NCBI GenBank assembly: GCA_019218415.1
Contig: JAHUUL010000003.1
Span: 186,001 to 250,000 of the forward strand
Direction of reading: 5' to 3'
Source of the DNA: Dermabacteraceae bacterium TAE3-ERU27
Lineage (GTDB): Bacteria > Actinomycetota > Actinomycetes > Actinomycetales > Dermabacteraceae
DNA: 64,000 bases
Each line of letters opens with the position of its first letter. Position 1 is the stretch's first letter. The notes under the pieces were generated by a model. That model saw only the letters and a list, made by a program, of their open reading frames with translations, was not told where the DNA came from and ran no database searches. The translations under genes were made by a program, and so were the position numbers. Of this stretch, positions 26,626-35,104 are shown piece after piece.

Positions 26626-27669
26626 ATGAGTGAATTCGCTGGCATGAGCGCCGCCGCCCCCGTTCTGGTCACCGGAGCCACCGGGTACGTGGCGAGCTGG
26701 ATCGTAAACGACCTGCTCCGTGACGGCTATACCGTGCACGCCGCCGTGCGGGATCCGGAAAACACCGCCAAGGTGGCGCACCTGCAAAAACTCGCTGAAC
26801 AGCATCCCGGCACGCTGCGGCTGTTTCAGGCCGACCTGCTGGCCCCCGGCAGCTACCGGGAAGCGATGGCGGGGTGCGAGGTGGTTATGCACACCGCGTC
26901 CCCGTTCACCAGCAAAATCAGCGATCCGCAAAAGGACCTGGTAGACCCGGCCCTGGAGGGCACCCGCAACGTGCTTGCGTCGGTGAACGAAACCCCGAGC
27001 GTGCGCCGCGTGGTGCTCACCAGCTCCATCGCTGCCATGTTCACCGAAGCCGCAGAACTGCCGGACGGACTACTCACTCCGGACCGCTGGAACGGCAGCG
27101 CCACGCTGGACTACCAGCCCTACTACCTTTCCAAGCGGCTCGCGGAGCAGGAAGCCTGGCGGATTGCGGGGGAGCAGGAGCGGTGGGACCTGGTCACCAT
27201 CCACCCCTCGCTGGTGATCGGCCCCGCCCTTTCCGCGCACCCGACCTCGGAGAGCTTCGGCATCGTGAAAGAGCTGGGCAGCGGGAAGCTGCGCTTTGGC
27301 GCGCCCCAGCTCGCGCTCAGCCTGGTGGACGTGCGCGACGTCGCCGCTGCGCACCTGGCCGCCGCGCAGAGGCCGCAGGCGCACGGGCGCTACATCGTTT
27401 CGGGCAGCGATAGCGATCTGCTCGGGATTGGGCTGGCTTTGCAGGCAAAATACGGGGACGATTATCCGCTGCCACGCGGTCCGCTGCCCGCCTGGTTGTT
27501 TAATCTGCTGGCGCCCCTGGCCGGGGTGGAGCGCCGCTTCGCGCGCGGTAACGTCGGCAAGCGCCTCGTCTGTGACACCTCGCGAAGCCGCGAAGAGCTG
27601 GGCCTGACCTACCGCAGCACCGCGCGCGCCCTGGAGGAAATGTTCCCGCAGGCGCTGGACTTTAACTAG
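26626..27669 (+). CDS. NAD(P)-dependent extended SDR (dihydroflavonol-reductase-like)
   Basis: A 347-residue extended short-chain dehydrogenase. LVTGATGYVASW (about 14-25) is the nucleotide-binding motif, AAVRDPEN supports NADP preference, VVLTSSIAAMF holds the catalytic Ser, and YYLSKRLAE the Tyr-x-x-x-Lys pair (about 166). Sequence style fits the dihydroflavonol reductase/cinnamoyl-CoA reductase branch, which in bacteria acts on varied aldehydes or ketones. Thirteen bases after thiE, so possibly co-transcribed, but no thiamine role is evident. It converges on the C2 protease gene. Confidence 0.82.
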   Translation: MSEFAGMSAAAPVLVTGATGYVASWIVNDLLRDGYTVHAAVRDPENTAKVAHLQKLAEQHPGTLRLFQADLLAPGSYREAMAGCEVVMHTASPFTSKISDPQKDLVDPALEGTRNVLASVNETPSVRRVVLTSSIAAMFTEAAELPDGLLTPDRWNGSATLDYQPYYLSKRLAEQEAWRIAGEQERWDLVTIHPSLVIGPALSAHPTSESFGIVKELGSGKLRFGAPQLALSLVDVRDVAAAHLAAAQRPQAHGRYIVSGSDSDLLGIGLALQAKYGDDYPLPRGPLPAWLFNLLAPLAGVERRFARGNVGKRLVCDTSRSREELGLTYRSTARALEEMFPQALDFN

Positions 27670-27682
27670 ACGGCCACTTTAA

Positions 27683-28516
27683 TTAGGCCGCCGCCGCGAG
27701 CCAGACGTGCCAGCGGCCGCTGGCCGTTTGCGGGTCGAAGCTGGGGCGATAGCGGCTACGCGCCGCCGGGCCGTGCGGATTAAGCAGACCAACGTCGCCG
27801 CCGGAGGCCCTTTCTACCGCGTAAACGTGCGCGGGCACGAGCGCGCTGCCGGGCAACGTAAAGAGCGGGTTGGTCATTACCGTGATAGCGGCGCCCGCCC
27901 GCAGCGCGGCGGCAAAATCTTCGCTGACCGGCAGGCGGGGAGTCTTTCTGTCCCTGACCCGTTTCCCCGTCAGCAGGCTCAGCCCGCCCGCCGGAGTGTC
28001 GGCCCAGATGGCCGACGGCCTGCCCCGAAACGCCTTGAGTAGCGCGGCCTCGGCGATGCTTACCCCGCCGGGAGCGGCGGAACTCAGCGAGCCATCGCTG
28101 TTTTGATAGCGGGTGAGTGCACCGCGCAGCGGCAGCTCGTCGGCGCCGACGCGGATCGTGTGCGGGCGCAGCCTGCGGCGCGGGCCGGGAAGCGGCAGGT
28201 GCAGGCGCACCTCCCAGGCTGGGAGGTTGCCCCGCCCCGGAACCTCGCTGAAGAGGGCCGCCGCGTCGCGGGGGCGGGAGCGGCTGAGCGCCAAAAATGC
28301 GGCCAGGAACCAGCAGTTGCCCGTCGGACCCTGCTCTACGTGCTGCGCGGCCAGGGCGGCGGGGGAGAGGTCTATCCCCGCCGGGTCCCAATTTGGGTGT
28401 GCGGCGAGGAACGGCCCGTTAAGAGCGGCGAGCGTGACCGGTCGGCGCACGGGATCGGCCAGCCGCTCCACGCCGTTTACCAGGCGCGAAAGTGGCGGAT
28501 GGGTAGCCGGGTACAT
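27683..28516 (-). CDS. Calpain-like (family C2) cysteine protease
   Basis: A 277-residue protein with a complete calpain-type catalytic set. The nucleophile is Cys68 in QGPTGNCWFLAA (the GNCWF box), His230 is in PAHVYAVE and Asn246 in LLNPHG, in the order and spacing of the calpain core. There is no EF-hand or C2-like domain and no signal peptide, so it would be a minimal, possibly cytoplasmic or non-classically exported, protease. Bacterial members are poorly studied. I chose the ATG at 28516 (AAAGG upstream) over the longer frame at 28585. It ends 13 bases from the convergent SDR gene and has no operon partner. Confidence 0.75.
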   Translation of the reverse strand: MYPATHPPLSRLVNGVERLADPVRRPVTLAALNGPFLAAHPNWDPAGIDLSPAALAAQHVEQGPTGNCWFLAAFLALSRSRPRDAAALFSEVPGRGNLPAWEVRLHLPLPGPRRRLRPHTIRVGADELPLRGALTRYQNSDGSLSSAAPGGVSIAEAALLKAFRGRPSAIWADTPAGGLSLLTGKRVRDRKTPRLPVSEDFAAALRAGAAITVMTNPLFTLPGSALVPAHVYAVERASGGDVGLLNPHGPAARSRYRPSFDPQTASGRWHVWLAAAA

Positions 28517-28622
28517 GCTCGGTGGCCGCCTTTCTAGGTATTTGCTAACCGAAGAATACAGCCCCCACATTGTGGCGCTGCACACAGATGCTCCGGACGG
28601 GAATAAAGCCCCCTAGGCATTA

Positions 28623-28643
28623 GTTGAGTCTAGTGAACTCAAG
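28623..28643. promoter_or_regulatory. HAIR operator 1 (HspR site) of dnaK
   Basis: GTTGAGT-N7-ACTCAAG differs from the HAIR consensus CTTGAGT-N7-ACTCAAG at one base. It lies about 17 bases upstream of the -35 of the dnaK promoter; hspR is the last gene of this cluster, so the loop is autoregulatory. Confidence 0.88.
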
Positions 28644-28659
28644 TTTAGTGAGGTTCACG

Positions 28660-28688
28660 TTGACAGGTCGGCGGCTCCTCGGTGTACT
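28660..28688 (+). promoter_or_regulatory. dnaK operon promoter
   Basis: TTGACA (28660-28665), 17-base spacer, TGTACT (28683-28688): a sigma-70-type promoter flanked by two HspR sites. The untranslated leader to the dnaK ATG would be about 120 bases. Confidence 0.75.
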
Positions 28689-28707
28689 TGAGTCGAGCCC
28701 GCTCAGG
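28687..28707. promoter_or_regulatory. HAIR operator 2 overlapping the dnaK -10
   Basis: CTTGAGT-N7-GCTCAGG: the left half is a perfect HAIR half-site and the right half matches at five of seven positions. It covers the last bases of the -10 and the start point, a position that would block initiation. Confidence 0.75.
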
Positions 28708-28813
28708 GCGGACGGCTAGAGGGGCCGCCACGAACCGGAGCGGAGCCATAAAGACTTCCCGTGGCCGCACGGCCCCGGATGAGGATCGTCAGATCCGGAA
28801 AGGACGAACAGAT

Positions 28814-30655
28814 ATGTCTCGAGTAGTAGGTATTGACCTCGGAACCACCAACTCCTGCGTTGCGGTACTGGAGGGCGGCGAACCCACCGTTATCGCTAAC
28901 GCGGAAGGCCTGCGCACCACCCCGTCGGTGGTCGCATTCTCTAAGTCTGGCGAGGTGCTTGCCGGTGAGGTAGCAAAGCGCCAGGCGGTCACCAACGTTG
29001 ACCGCACCATCTCGTCCGTAAAGCGTCACATGGGCACCGACTGGACCATGACCGTGGACGACAAGAAGTACACCCCGCAGGAGATCTCCGCCCGCATCCT
29101 CGGCAAGCTCAAGCGCGACGCCGAGGCATACCTGGGCGAGACCGTAACCGACGCGGTTATCACCGTCCCGGCCTACTTCAACGACTCCGAGCGTCAGGCC
29201 ACCAAGGACGCCGGTCAGATCGCCGGCCTGAACGTGCTGCGCATCATCAACGAGCCGACCGCTGCGGCCCTCGCCTACGGCCTCGAAAAGGGCAAGGAAG
29301 ACGAGCGCATCCTGGTATTCGACCTGGGTGGCGGCACCTTCGACGTCTCCCTGCTCGAGGTCTCCAAGGACGAGGACGGCTTCGCCACCATCCAGGTGCA
29401 GGCCACCGCTGGTGACAACCGACTGGGCGGCGACGACTGGGATCAGCGCATCGTTGACTGGCTGGTTGAGCAGATCAAGGCCGAGTCCGGCGTGGACGTC
29501 ACCGGCGCCAAGATGACCATGCAGCGCCTGCGTGAAGAGGCGGAGAAGGCCAAGAAGGAACTCTCCTCCGCTTCCAGCACCAACATTTCGCTGCCGTTCA
29601 TCGCGCAGAACGAGGAAGGCCCCGTGAGCCTCGAGTTCACCCTCAGCCGTCCCAAGTTCGAGTCCATGACCTCCGACCTGATCGAGCGCACCAAGGCGCC
29701 GTTCCACCAGGTCATCAAGGACGCGGGCGTCAAGGTGAGCGACATCGACCACGTTGTGCTGGTCGGCGGTTCCACCCGTATGCCGGCCGTCACCGAGGTA
29801 GTTAAGCAGCTCACCGGTGGCAAGGAGCCCAACAAGGGTGTAAACCCGGACGAGGTAGTGGCAGTCGGTGCCGCCCTGCAGGCCGCCGTCATCAAGGGCG
29901 ACCGCAAGGACGTGCTGCTGATGGACGTCACCCCGCTTTCCCTCGGAATCGAAACCAAGGGCGGCGTGATGACCAAGCTGATCGAGCGCAACTCCGCGAT
30001 CCCGACCAAGACCTCCGAGGTGTTCTCGACCGCTGACGACAACCAGCCGTCGGTCGCCATCCAGGTCTTCCAGGGCGAGCGCCAGTTCACCCGCGACAAC
30101 AAGCTGCTCGGCACCTTCGAGCTGACCGGCATCGCCCCGGCTCCGCGCGGTATCCCGCAGATCGAGGTTACCTTCGACATCGACTCGAACGGCATCGTGC
30201 ACGTCACCGCTAAGGACCGCGGCACCGGCAACGAGCAGTCCATCCAGATCACCGGCGGTTCCGCCCTCTCCGAAGAGGACATCGAGCGCATGATCAAGGA
30301 CGCCGAGGCCCACGCCGCAGAGGACGAGGAGCGCCGCAAGAACGCCGACGCCCGCAACACCCTCGAACAGCTGGCCTACCAGGGCGAGAAGCTGCTCAAG
30401 GACAACGGCAACAAGGTGCCGGACGCTGACAAGGCAACCGCCGAGGACGCGATCAAGGAGGCCAAGGAGGTTCTTGCGAACGCCGAGGCCAGCACCGAGG
30501 AACTGGAGGCCGCTCGCGATAAGTTGAACGAGCAGCTGCAGAAGGTGGGCACCGCGATCTACTCGCAGCAGGCCGCCGAGGGCCAGGAAGCCCCCGCAGC
30601 CGACGACGATGACGTGGTGGATGCCGAGATCGTGGACGACGAGGAAACCAAGTGA
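28814..30655 (+). CDS. dnaK: Chaperone DnaK (Hsp70)
   Basis: A 613-residue Hsp70 that binds exposed hydrophobic segments in an ATP-driven cycle with DnaJ and GrpE. The ATPase domain opens with [13 protein letters not shown] (about 6-18), followed by [36 protein letters not shown] and [13 protein letters not shown]. The substrate domain starts about residue 385 ([18 protein letters not shown]), and the helical lid ends in an acidic tail ([14 protein letters not shown]). The longer frame starting at 28682 is rejected: the ATG at 28814 has GGAAAGGA upstream and exact family alignment. Expression is under HspR through the two HAIR sites upstream. grpE overlaps by GTGA. Confidence 0.97.
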   Translation: MSRVVGIDLGTTNSCVAVLEGGEPTVIANAEGLRTTPSVVAFSKSGEVLAGEVAKRQAVTNVDRTISSVKRHMGTDWTMTVDDKKYTPQEISARILGKLKRDAEAYLGETVTDAVITVPAYFNDSERQATKDAGQIAGLNVLRIINEPTAAALAYGLEKGKEDERILVFDLGGGTFDVSLLEVSKDEDGFATIQVQATAGDNRLGGDDWDQRIVDWLVEQIKAESGVDVTGAKMTMQRLREEAEKAKKELSSASSTNISLPFIAQNEEGPVSLEFTLSRPKFESMTSDLIERTKAPFHQVIKDAGVKVSDIDHVVLVGGSTRMPAVTEVVKQLTGGKEPNKGVNPDEVVAVGAALQAAVIKGDRKDVLLMDVTPLSLGIETKGGVMTKLIERNSAIPTKTSEVFSTADDNQPSVAIQVFQGERQFTRDNKLLGTFELTGIAPAPRGIPQIEVTFDIDSNGIVHVTAKDRGTGNEQSIQITGGSALSEEDIERMIKDAEAHAAEDEERRKNADARNTLEQLAYQGEKLLKDNGNKVPDADKATAEDAIKEAKEVLANAEASTEELEAARDKLNEQLQKVGTAIYSQQAAEGQEAPAADDDDVVDAEIVDDEETK

Positions 30656-31338
30656 CCTCGCCCGCCAACGAAAACGCCCACGAGGGGGAGGAGAAGCTCG
30701 GCTTCTCCTTCACCGACAAGCGCAAGGTGGACCCGGAAAGCGGCAGCGTTCGCGAATCCGGGTCCGCCCCGGCGGGGCAGGGTGAAGCGGCTGCCGCGGA
30801 GCCTACCGACTCGTTTGAGCGCGAAGCCGAGGAAATGATCGCCGCCGAACGCGCCAAGCAGGAGGCCAACACCGACGCTCCCGCCGAAGAACAGGAGGCC
30901 GACGAAGTCGCGCAGCTGCGCGCCAAGCTGGCCGAACTGGAGGAGGAGCGCCGCCGCGATCAGGCCGAGTATGTGAACTCGCGCCGCCGCATCGAGGCAG
31001 CCGCCCAGCTGCGCACCGAACAGGCCGTCGGCAGTGTGCTGACCTCACTGGTGTCCGTGCTGGACGACATCGACCGCGGGCGCGCCCACGGCGAACTGTC
31101 GGAGGATAGCGCGTTCTACCCGGTGGCCAACAAGCTCGTGGACACCCTGGCCAAGCACGGCCTGACCCGCTTCGGGGAGGTCGGGGACGAATTCGATCCC
31201 ACCCTGCACGAGGCGCTCATGCACGAAAGCGACGAGGAAGCGGAAACCACCACCGTGGCCAGCGTCCTCCAAGCCGGATACATGCTGAAGGAGCGCGTAC
31301 TGCGCCCGGCCCGTGTGGCCACGAAAGGCCCGCAGTAG
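30652..31338 (+). CDS. grpE: Nucleotide exchange factor GrpE
   Basis: A 228-residue cofactor that releases ADP from DnaK. The N-terminal 90 residues are acidic and low in complexity. A long coiled coil follows (about 85-125, [29 protein letters not shown]), then the beta domain ending with [26 protein letters not shown], the GrpE signature. GTG start overlapping the dnaK stop. In place of a longer gap, a GC hairpin separates it from dnaJ. Confidence 0.95.
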   Translation: MTSPANENAHEGEEKLGFSFTDKRKVDPESGSVRESGSAPAGQGEAAAAEPTDSFEREAEEMIAAERAKQEANTDAPAEEQEADEVAQLRAKLAELEEERRRDQAEYVNSRRRIEAAAQLRTEQAVGSVLTSLVSVLDDIDRGRAHGELSEDSAFYPVANKLVDTLAKHGLTRFGEVGDEFDPTLHEALMHESDEEAETTTVASVLQAGYMLKERVLRPARVATKGPQ

Positions 31339-31374
31339 CCGCGAATCGTTAATGACGATCCGCTAAACACCTGT

Positions 31375-31408
31375 TTCGCCCCGCCGTGCACAAGCCCGGC
31401 GGGGCGAA
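31375..31408. terminator. Intercistronic hairpin between grpE and dnaJ
   Basis: TTCGCCCCGCCG pairs with CGGCGGGGCGAA. No T-tract follows, so it may stop part of the transcripts or stabilise the upstream message rather than fully terminate. Confidence 0.5.
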
Positions 31409-31455
31409 CACAAAAATAGACTTTTACAGAAATACCAAAAGCGAGGAGAACCGCT

Positions 31456-32442
31456 ATGTCGAGCCAAGACTGGCTAAACAAAGACTTCTACGCGGTCCTC
31501 GGAGTAGCCAAGGACGCGAGCGCCGACGAAATCAAAAAGGCGTACCGCAAGAAAGCCAAGGAGCTACACCCGGACCGTCACCCCGACGATCCGCAGGCGG
31601 AAGAACGTTTCAAGGCCATCGGTGAGGCCTATGCCGTGCTGAAAGACGCCGAACAGCGCCAGCAGTACGACGCGATCCGCGCCATGGGCGCGGGCGGCGC
31701 GCGTTTCGCCTCCGGTCCCGGCGGCGGAGGTGCCGGCTTCGAGGACATCTTCGGTGCCATGTTCAACGGCCAGGGAGCCGGCGGCATGCGCTTCGAGCAG
31801 TCCGGAGGCGGCTTCTCCAACATCTTCGACATGTTCGGGGGCGGCGGAGGCTTCCCCGGCGGGGCCAGTGGACCGTTCCCCGGTGCCCGGCCCGAACCGG
31901 GCGAGGACATCACCACCTCCACCAGCCTGTCCTTCGCGGAGGCCGTAAACGGGCGCGAGCTGCGTATCACCGTCGGCTCCCGCACCGTCAAGGCGCGCAT
32001 CCCGGCGGGCGTGCAGGACGGCCAGAAGATTCGCCTGCGCGGCAAGGGCAAGCCCGGCAGCGGCGGCGCTCCTGCGGGCGATCTCATCATCAAGGTGAAG
32101 GTGGCCAAGCACCCCGTCTGGTCGCTCGAAGCGGGCAACCTCTGCCTGAACGTGCCGATCACGTTCCCCGAGGCGGTGCTCGGCGCAACCGTGCGCATCC
32201 CGCTGCTGGACGGCTCCCACGTGAGCGTCAAGGTCCCCGCGGGCAGCCAGTCGGGCAAGGTCATGCGCCTCAAGGGCAAGGGCCTAAAGACTGCCAAGGG
32301 ACAGGGCGACCTGCTGTTGACGCTCCAGGTGGCCGTGCCCGAAGAACTGGGCGAGTCCGCGCGAGAGGCGCTTGCGGCATACGCCGAGGCGACCGCCGGA
32401 CAGGACCCGCGCGCGGGCCTGGACGAAGCGGCAGCGCTCTAA
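31456..32442 (+). CDS. dnaJ: DnaJ family co-chaperone lacking the zinc-finger domain
   Basis: A 328-residue Hsp40. The J-domain (4-70) holds the His-Pro-Asp motif in LHPDRHPDDPQAEERF. A Gly/Phe-rich segment (about 80-145) leads directly to two beta-barrel substrate domains (about 150-310, SLSFAEAVNGRELRITV and NVPITFPEAVLGATVRIP). The CxxCxGxG zinc repeats of classic DnaJ are absent; the only Cys is in NLCLNV. It is therefore a class B (CbpA-like) protein occupying the dnaJ position of the operon. GCGAGGAGAACCGCT precedes the ATG. Confidence 0.92.
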   Translation: MSSQDWLNKDFYAVLGVAKDASADEIKKAYRKKAKELHPDRHPDDPQAEERFKAIGEAYAVLKDAEQRQQYDAIRAMGAGGARFASGPGGGGAGFEDIFGAMFNGQGAGGMRFEQSGGGFSNIFDMFGGGGGFPGGASGPFPGARPEPGEDITTSTSLSFAEAVNGRELRITVGSRTVKARIPAGVQDGQKIRLRGKGKPGSGGAPAGDLIIKVKVAKHPVWSLEAGNLCLNVPITFPEAVLGATVRIPLLDGSHVSVKVPAGSQSGKVMRLKGKGLKTAKGQGDLLLTLQVAVPEELGESAREALAAYAEATAGQDPRAGLDEAAAL

Positions 32443-32451
32443 TCACAGGCT

Positions 32452-32480
32452 CGGCGCGCCCCGAAACAGCGGGCGCGCCG
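32452..32480. terminator. Hairpin between dnaJ and hspR
   Basis: CGGCGCGCCC and GGGCGCGCCG form a stem around CGAAACAGC minus the paired bases. There is no clear T-tract, so partial termination or message stabilisation is as likely as full termination. Confidence 0.45.
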
Positions 32481-32512
32481 GGCTGTAACGCATCGATGTA
32501 AGGAGAAAACAG

Positions 32513-32944
32513 GTGAGCATAGACGAACACGCACCCCTGTTCGTGATCTCCGTGGCCGCCGAACTGGCCGGTATGCATCCGCAAACCCTGCGCACCTATG
32601 ACCGGCTCGGCATAGTTTCGCCCTCGCGCGCCTCGGGACGCGGTAGGCGCTACTCCGCGCGCAACATTGCCCAGCTGCGCCAGGTGCAGCAGCTATCGCA
32701 GGAAGAAGGCATAAATCTCGCCGGGATCAAACGCATCCTGGAACTGGAAAGCCAGGTAGCGCAGCTAAATACGCAGCTGGCTGCCGCGCAGGCGCACATC
32801 GCGGAAACGGCCGGCAGGGCCGTGCCGACCCGCCGCGTATTCGCCACCAGCCAGGAGGGCGAGATCACCGCGCTGCGGCAGGGGCAGCGTCCCCGCCGTT
32901 CCGTGAACGGCTCCGGGGCGCTGGTGGTGTGGCGTCCCCGCTAG
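32513..32944 (+). CDS. hspR: Heat-shock repressor HspR
   Basis: A 143-residue MerR-family repressor of the dnaK operon. The winged helix-turn-helix is the family hallmark VISVAAELAGMHPQTLRTYDRLGIV (about 11-35), followed by RGRRYSARNIAQLRQVQQLSQEEGINLAGI and a coiled coil (about 80-105). HspR binds HAIR repeats, usually with DnaK as co-repressor; two such sites are upstream of dnaK at 28623-28643 and 28687-28707. Start GTG follows AAGGAGAAAACAG. The C-terminal 40 residues are basic and not conserved. A weak hairpin (32926-32958) overlaps the stop. Confidence 0.95.
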   Translation: MSIDEHAPLFVISVAAELAGMHPQTLRTYDRLGIVSPSRASGRGRRYSARNIAQLRQVQQLSQEEGINLAGIKRILELESQVAQLNTQLAAAQAHIAETAGRAVPTRRVFATSQEGEITALRQGQRPRRSVNGSGALVVWRPR

Positions 32945-32989
32945 GCAAGCGCCACACCCCGCTACCCGTGTGAGAACGTAACGCGCGGG

Positions 32990-32995
32990 TAACAT
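32990..32995 (+). promoter_or_regulatory. -10 element of the first ATP-grasp gene, leaderless type
   Basis: TAACAT ends seven bases before the ATG at 33003, and no Shine-Dalgarno is present. It suggests that the ligase-racemase pair is transcribed apart from the heat-shock operon. Confidence 0.45.
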
Positions 32996-33002
32996 AGGGG
33001 CT

Positions 33003-34271
33003 ATGTCTGTTACAGCCCCCCAGCAGTTGCGAGAGCGCTTCACCCCCGTAGTAGTCGGCGGAGATATCGGTGCCTACTCCCTGGCCCGCGCGTTCCATGA
33101 GGCATACGGGATAAAAACCGTCGTCGTCTCCAAGCTGCAGGGCTGGCACGTCAGCGACTCCGCGATCATCGAAAACGTTTCCTGCCCCGATCCGTTCAGT
33201 GCCGACGCGCTGCTGCCGGTGCTGCGGGAACTGGAAAATACCCGCCCCGGCAAGTTCCTGCTGCTCGGTTCCGCTGACGCCACGGTGAAGGCGATCATCG
33301 GCGCGCGGGAGGGACTCTCGGAACGCTGGCTAGCGCCCTACGTTGATATGGAAACGTTCCGGGCGGGCACCGAAAAGCAGAACTTCACCCGGCTTTGCCA
33401 GGACCTCGGGGTGGACCACCCCGCCACCGTAGTGGTCGATCTGGGTAGCGACGGGCCGCTGCCGGAGTCGGTGCCGTTCGCCTTCCCCGTGATCGCGAAA
33501 CCGGCCGAGGTTTCCGAATGGAAGCGCGCGGACTTCCCCGGCAAACAGAAGGTGCACACCGTAGCCTCGCTACCCGAGCTGCGTCAGCTGCTGACCACCA
33601 TTCGCGGGGCAGGTTATCGCGAGAGCATCATCGTGCAGGACATGATTCCCGGCGATGACCAGAACATGCGTATCCTGACCTGCTACTGCGACGAAAAATC
33701 GCGGGTACGTTTCGCCTCCTACGGTCGCACCCTGCTGGAGGAGCACAGCCCCGGCGCGATCGGCAACCCGGCCGCGATCGTCACCGACGTCAACCCCGAG
33801 GTGGTGGCGCAGGCGCAGAAGCTGGTGAGCGCGCTCGGCTGGACCGGGTATGCGAACTTCGACCTGAAGTACGACCCGCGCGATGGTAAGACCAAGTTCT
33901 TCGAGCTGAACCCGCGCCTGGGTCGCTCCAACTATTACGTCACCGCAGGCGGCAATAACCCTGTCACCTACTACGTGCGAGAGCTGATCGAGGGCACGCT
34001 GGAAGATAGCGACTCGCTGCTGCAGGAGCAGGAGGTGGCGCTCTACACCGTGGTGCCGGTGGCGCTGGTAAAGCACTACACGACCTTGCCGGACGCGAAG
34101 CGCCAGCTGGCGGCGGCCCGCAAGAACGTGAAGAACCCGCTCATCTACCGGGGCGTTGAGAAAAGCCCGAAGCGCTGGGCGTACATCGCGTTGGCGATGG
34201 CGAACTACGTTAAGAAGTTCCGCCGCTACTACCGCCCCCAGCCCGACGCTGGCGAGCACGGTAACGCCTGA
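33003..34271 (+). CDS. ATP-grasp ligase 1, D-aspartate ligase-like
   Basis: A 422-residue carboxylate-amine ligase. The N-terminal Rossmann-like domain opens with FTPVVVGGDIGAYSLARAFH (about 14-33), characteristic of the family that includes the Enterococcus faecium D-aspartate ligase. The ATP-grasp core has PVIAKPAEVSEW (about 163), a strand IIVQDMIPGDDQN (about 209) and the metal-binding YANFDLKYDP and FFELNPRLGRSNYY (about 281-320). Such enzymes activate a D-amino acid carboxylate and join it to the side-chain amine of the stem-peptide diamino acid. The aspartate racemase gene begins one base after its stop, strongly suggesting D-Asp as substrate. A paralogue lies at 35105-36343. Confidence 0.85.
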   Translation: MSVTAPQQLRERFTPVVVGGDIGAYSLARAFHEAYGIKTVVVSKLQGWHVSDSAIIENVSCPDPFSADALLPVLRELENTRPGKFLLLGSADATVKAIIGAREGLSERWLAPYVDMETFRAGTEKQNFTRLCQDLGVDHPATVVVDLGSDGPLPESVPFAFPVIAKPAEVSEWKRADFPGKQKVHTVASLPELRQLLTTIRGAGYRESIIVQDMIPGDDQNMRILTCYCDEKSRVRFASYGRTLLEEHSPGAIGNPAAIVTDVNPEVVAQAQKLVSALGWTGYANFDLKYDPRDGKTKFFELNPRLGRSNYYVTAGGNNPVTYYVRELIEGTLEDSDSLLQEQEVALYTVVPVALVKHYTTLPDAKRQLAAARKNVKNPLIYRGVEKSPKRWAYIALAMANYVKKFRRYYRPQPDAGEHGNA

Positions 34272-34272
34272 G

Positions 34273-35040
34273 ATGGACGGTAAGGTTTTCCCCGGCGAGG
34301 GTTTCGTCGGCGTGCTCGGCGGGGTCGGCCCCGCCGCCACCGCGCTGTTCATGGACCTGCTGGTGCGGGCCACCGACAGCGACACCGACCAGGGCCACAT
34401 CAACGCGCTCGTCACCCAGCACGCGGGCGTGCCGGACCGCACCGCGCACATCCTCAACCCGGCAGGCAGCGCCGACCCGGGCCCGGTGCTGGCCGCCGAC
34501 GCCCGTTTCCTGGAGCGGGCCGGGGCCGAGTTCCTGGTGCTGCCCTGCAACACTGCCCACCACTACAGCGAGGCGATCGAGTCCGGCATTGGCATCGAGC
34601 TGGTCAGCATCGTCGCCGCCACCGCCGAGGCCGCCCGCGAGGCGGCGGGGCCGGTCGGTAAGGTCGCGATCTTCGCGACCGAGGGCAACATCAACGCCGG
34701 TGTTTACCAGGACGCGCTCGACTCCCTGGCGGTCGGCCACCTGGTGCCGGACGCGGCCACGCAGGCGGCCGTGAACGAGCTGATCTACGACCAGGTGAAG
34801 GCGGGCAGGCCGGTAGATAACGAACTGTTCCTGTCGGCCCTGCGCACCGTCTCCGGGCAGGGTGCCGACGCCGTGATCCTGGGCTGCACCGAGCTGTCGG
34901 TGATCTACGACCGGGAGGGTTACCGGGCCGAAAACCTGGCCCGCGCCGCGCGCGGCCTGCCGTTCCTGGTCGATTCCCTCAGTGCGCTGGTGCGCGCCAC
35001 CGTCGCCCGCGCCGGGAAGCCCCTGCGCCCCGGTTTTTGA
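34273..35040 (+). CDS. Aspartate/glutamate racemase family protein, probable aspartate racemase
   Basis: A 255-residue cofactor-independent racemase. GVLGGVGPAATALFMDLL at the N-terminus is of the aspartate racemase type and not MurI. The two catalytic cysteines are Cys92 in LPCNTAHHY and Cys205 in ILGCTELSV, so L/D interconversion of aspartate is expected. I use the ATG at 34273, one base after the ligase stop; a longer frame from 34156 would overlap the ligase. Its output, D-Asp, is the substrate proposed for the adjacent ATP-grasp enzyme, as in the paired racemase and ligase of enterococci. D-glutamate supply is an alternative role. Confidence 0.88.
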   Translation: MDGKVFPGEGFVGVLGGVGPAATALFMDLLVRATDSDTDQGHINALVTQHAGVPDRTAHILNPAGSADPGPVLAADARFLERAGAEFLVLPCNTAHHYSEAIESGIGIELVSIVAATAEAAREAAGPVGKVAIFATEGNINAGVYQDALDSLAVGHLVPDAATQAAVNELIYDQVKAGRPVDNELFLSALRTVSGQGADAVILGCTELSVIYDREGYRAENLARAARGLPFLVDSLSALVRATVARAGKPLRPGF

Positions 35041-35054
35041 CCTGGTTTTATCGA

Positions 35055-35099
35055 TACGAAAAGGCCCGGCGGATAACTTTTCCGCCGGGCCTTTTCGTA
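35055..35099. terminator. Bidirectional terminator between the racemase and ATP-grasp 2
   Basis: TACGAAAAGGCCCGGCGGA pairs over 19 bases with TCCGCCGGGCCTTTTCGTA around a seven-base loop. A-rich and T-rich arms make it effective in both directions between convergent genes. Confidence 0.92.
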
Positions 35100-35104
35100 C
35101 CTAC

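Noticed and set aside
28703-30313. Open frame of 536 codons antisense to dnaK
   Set aside because: A known artefact opposite dnaK genes in GC-rich genomes; no supporting start signal or domain.
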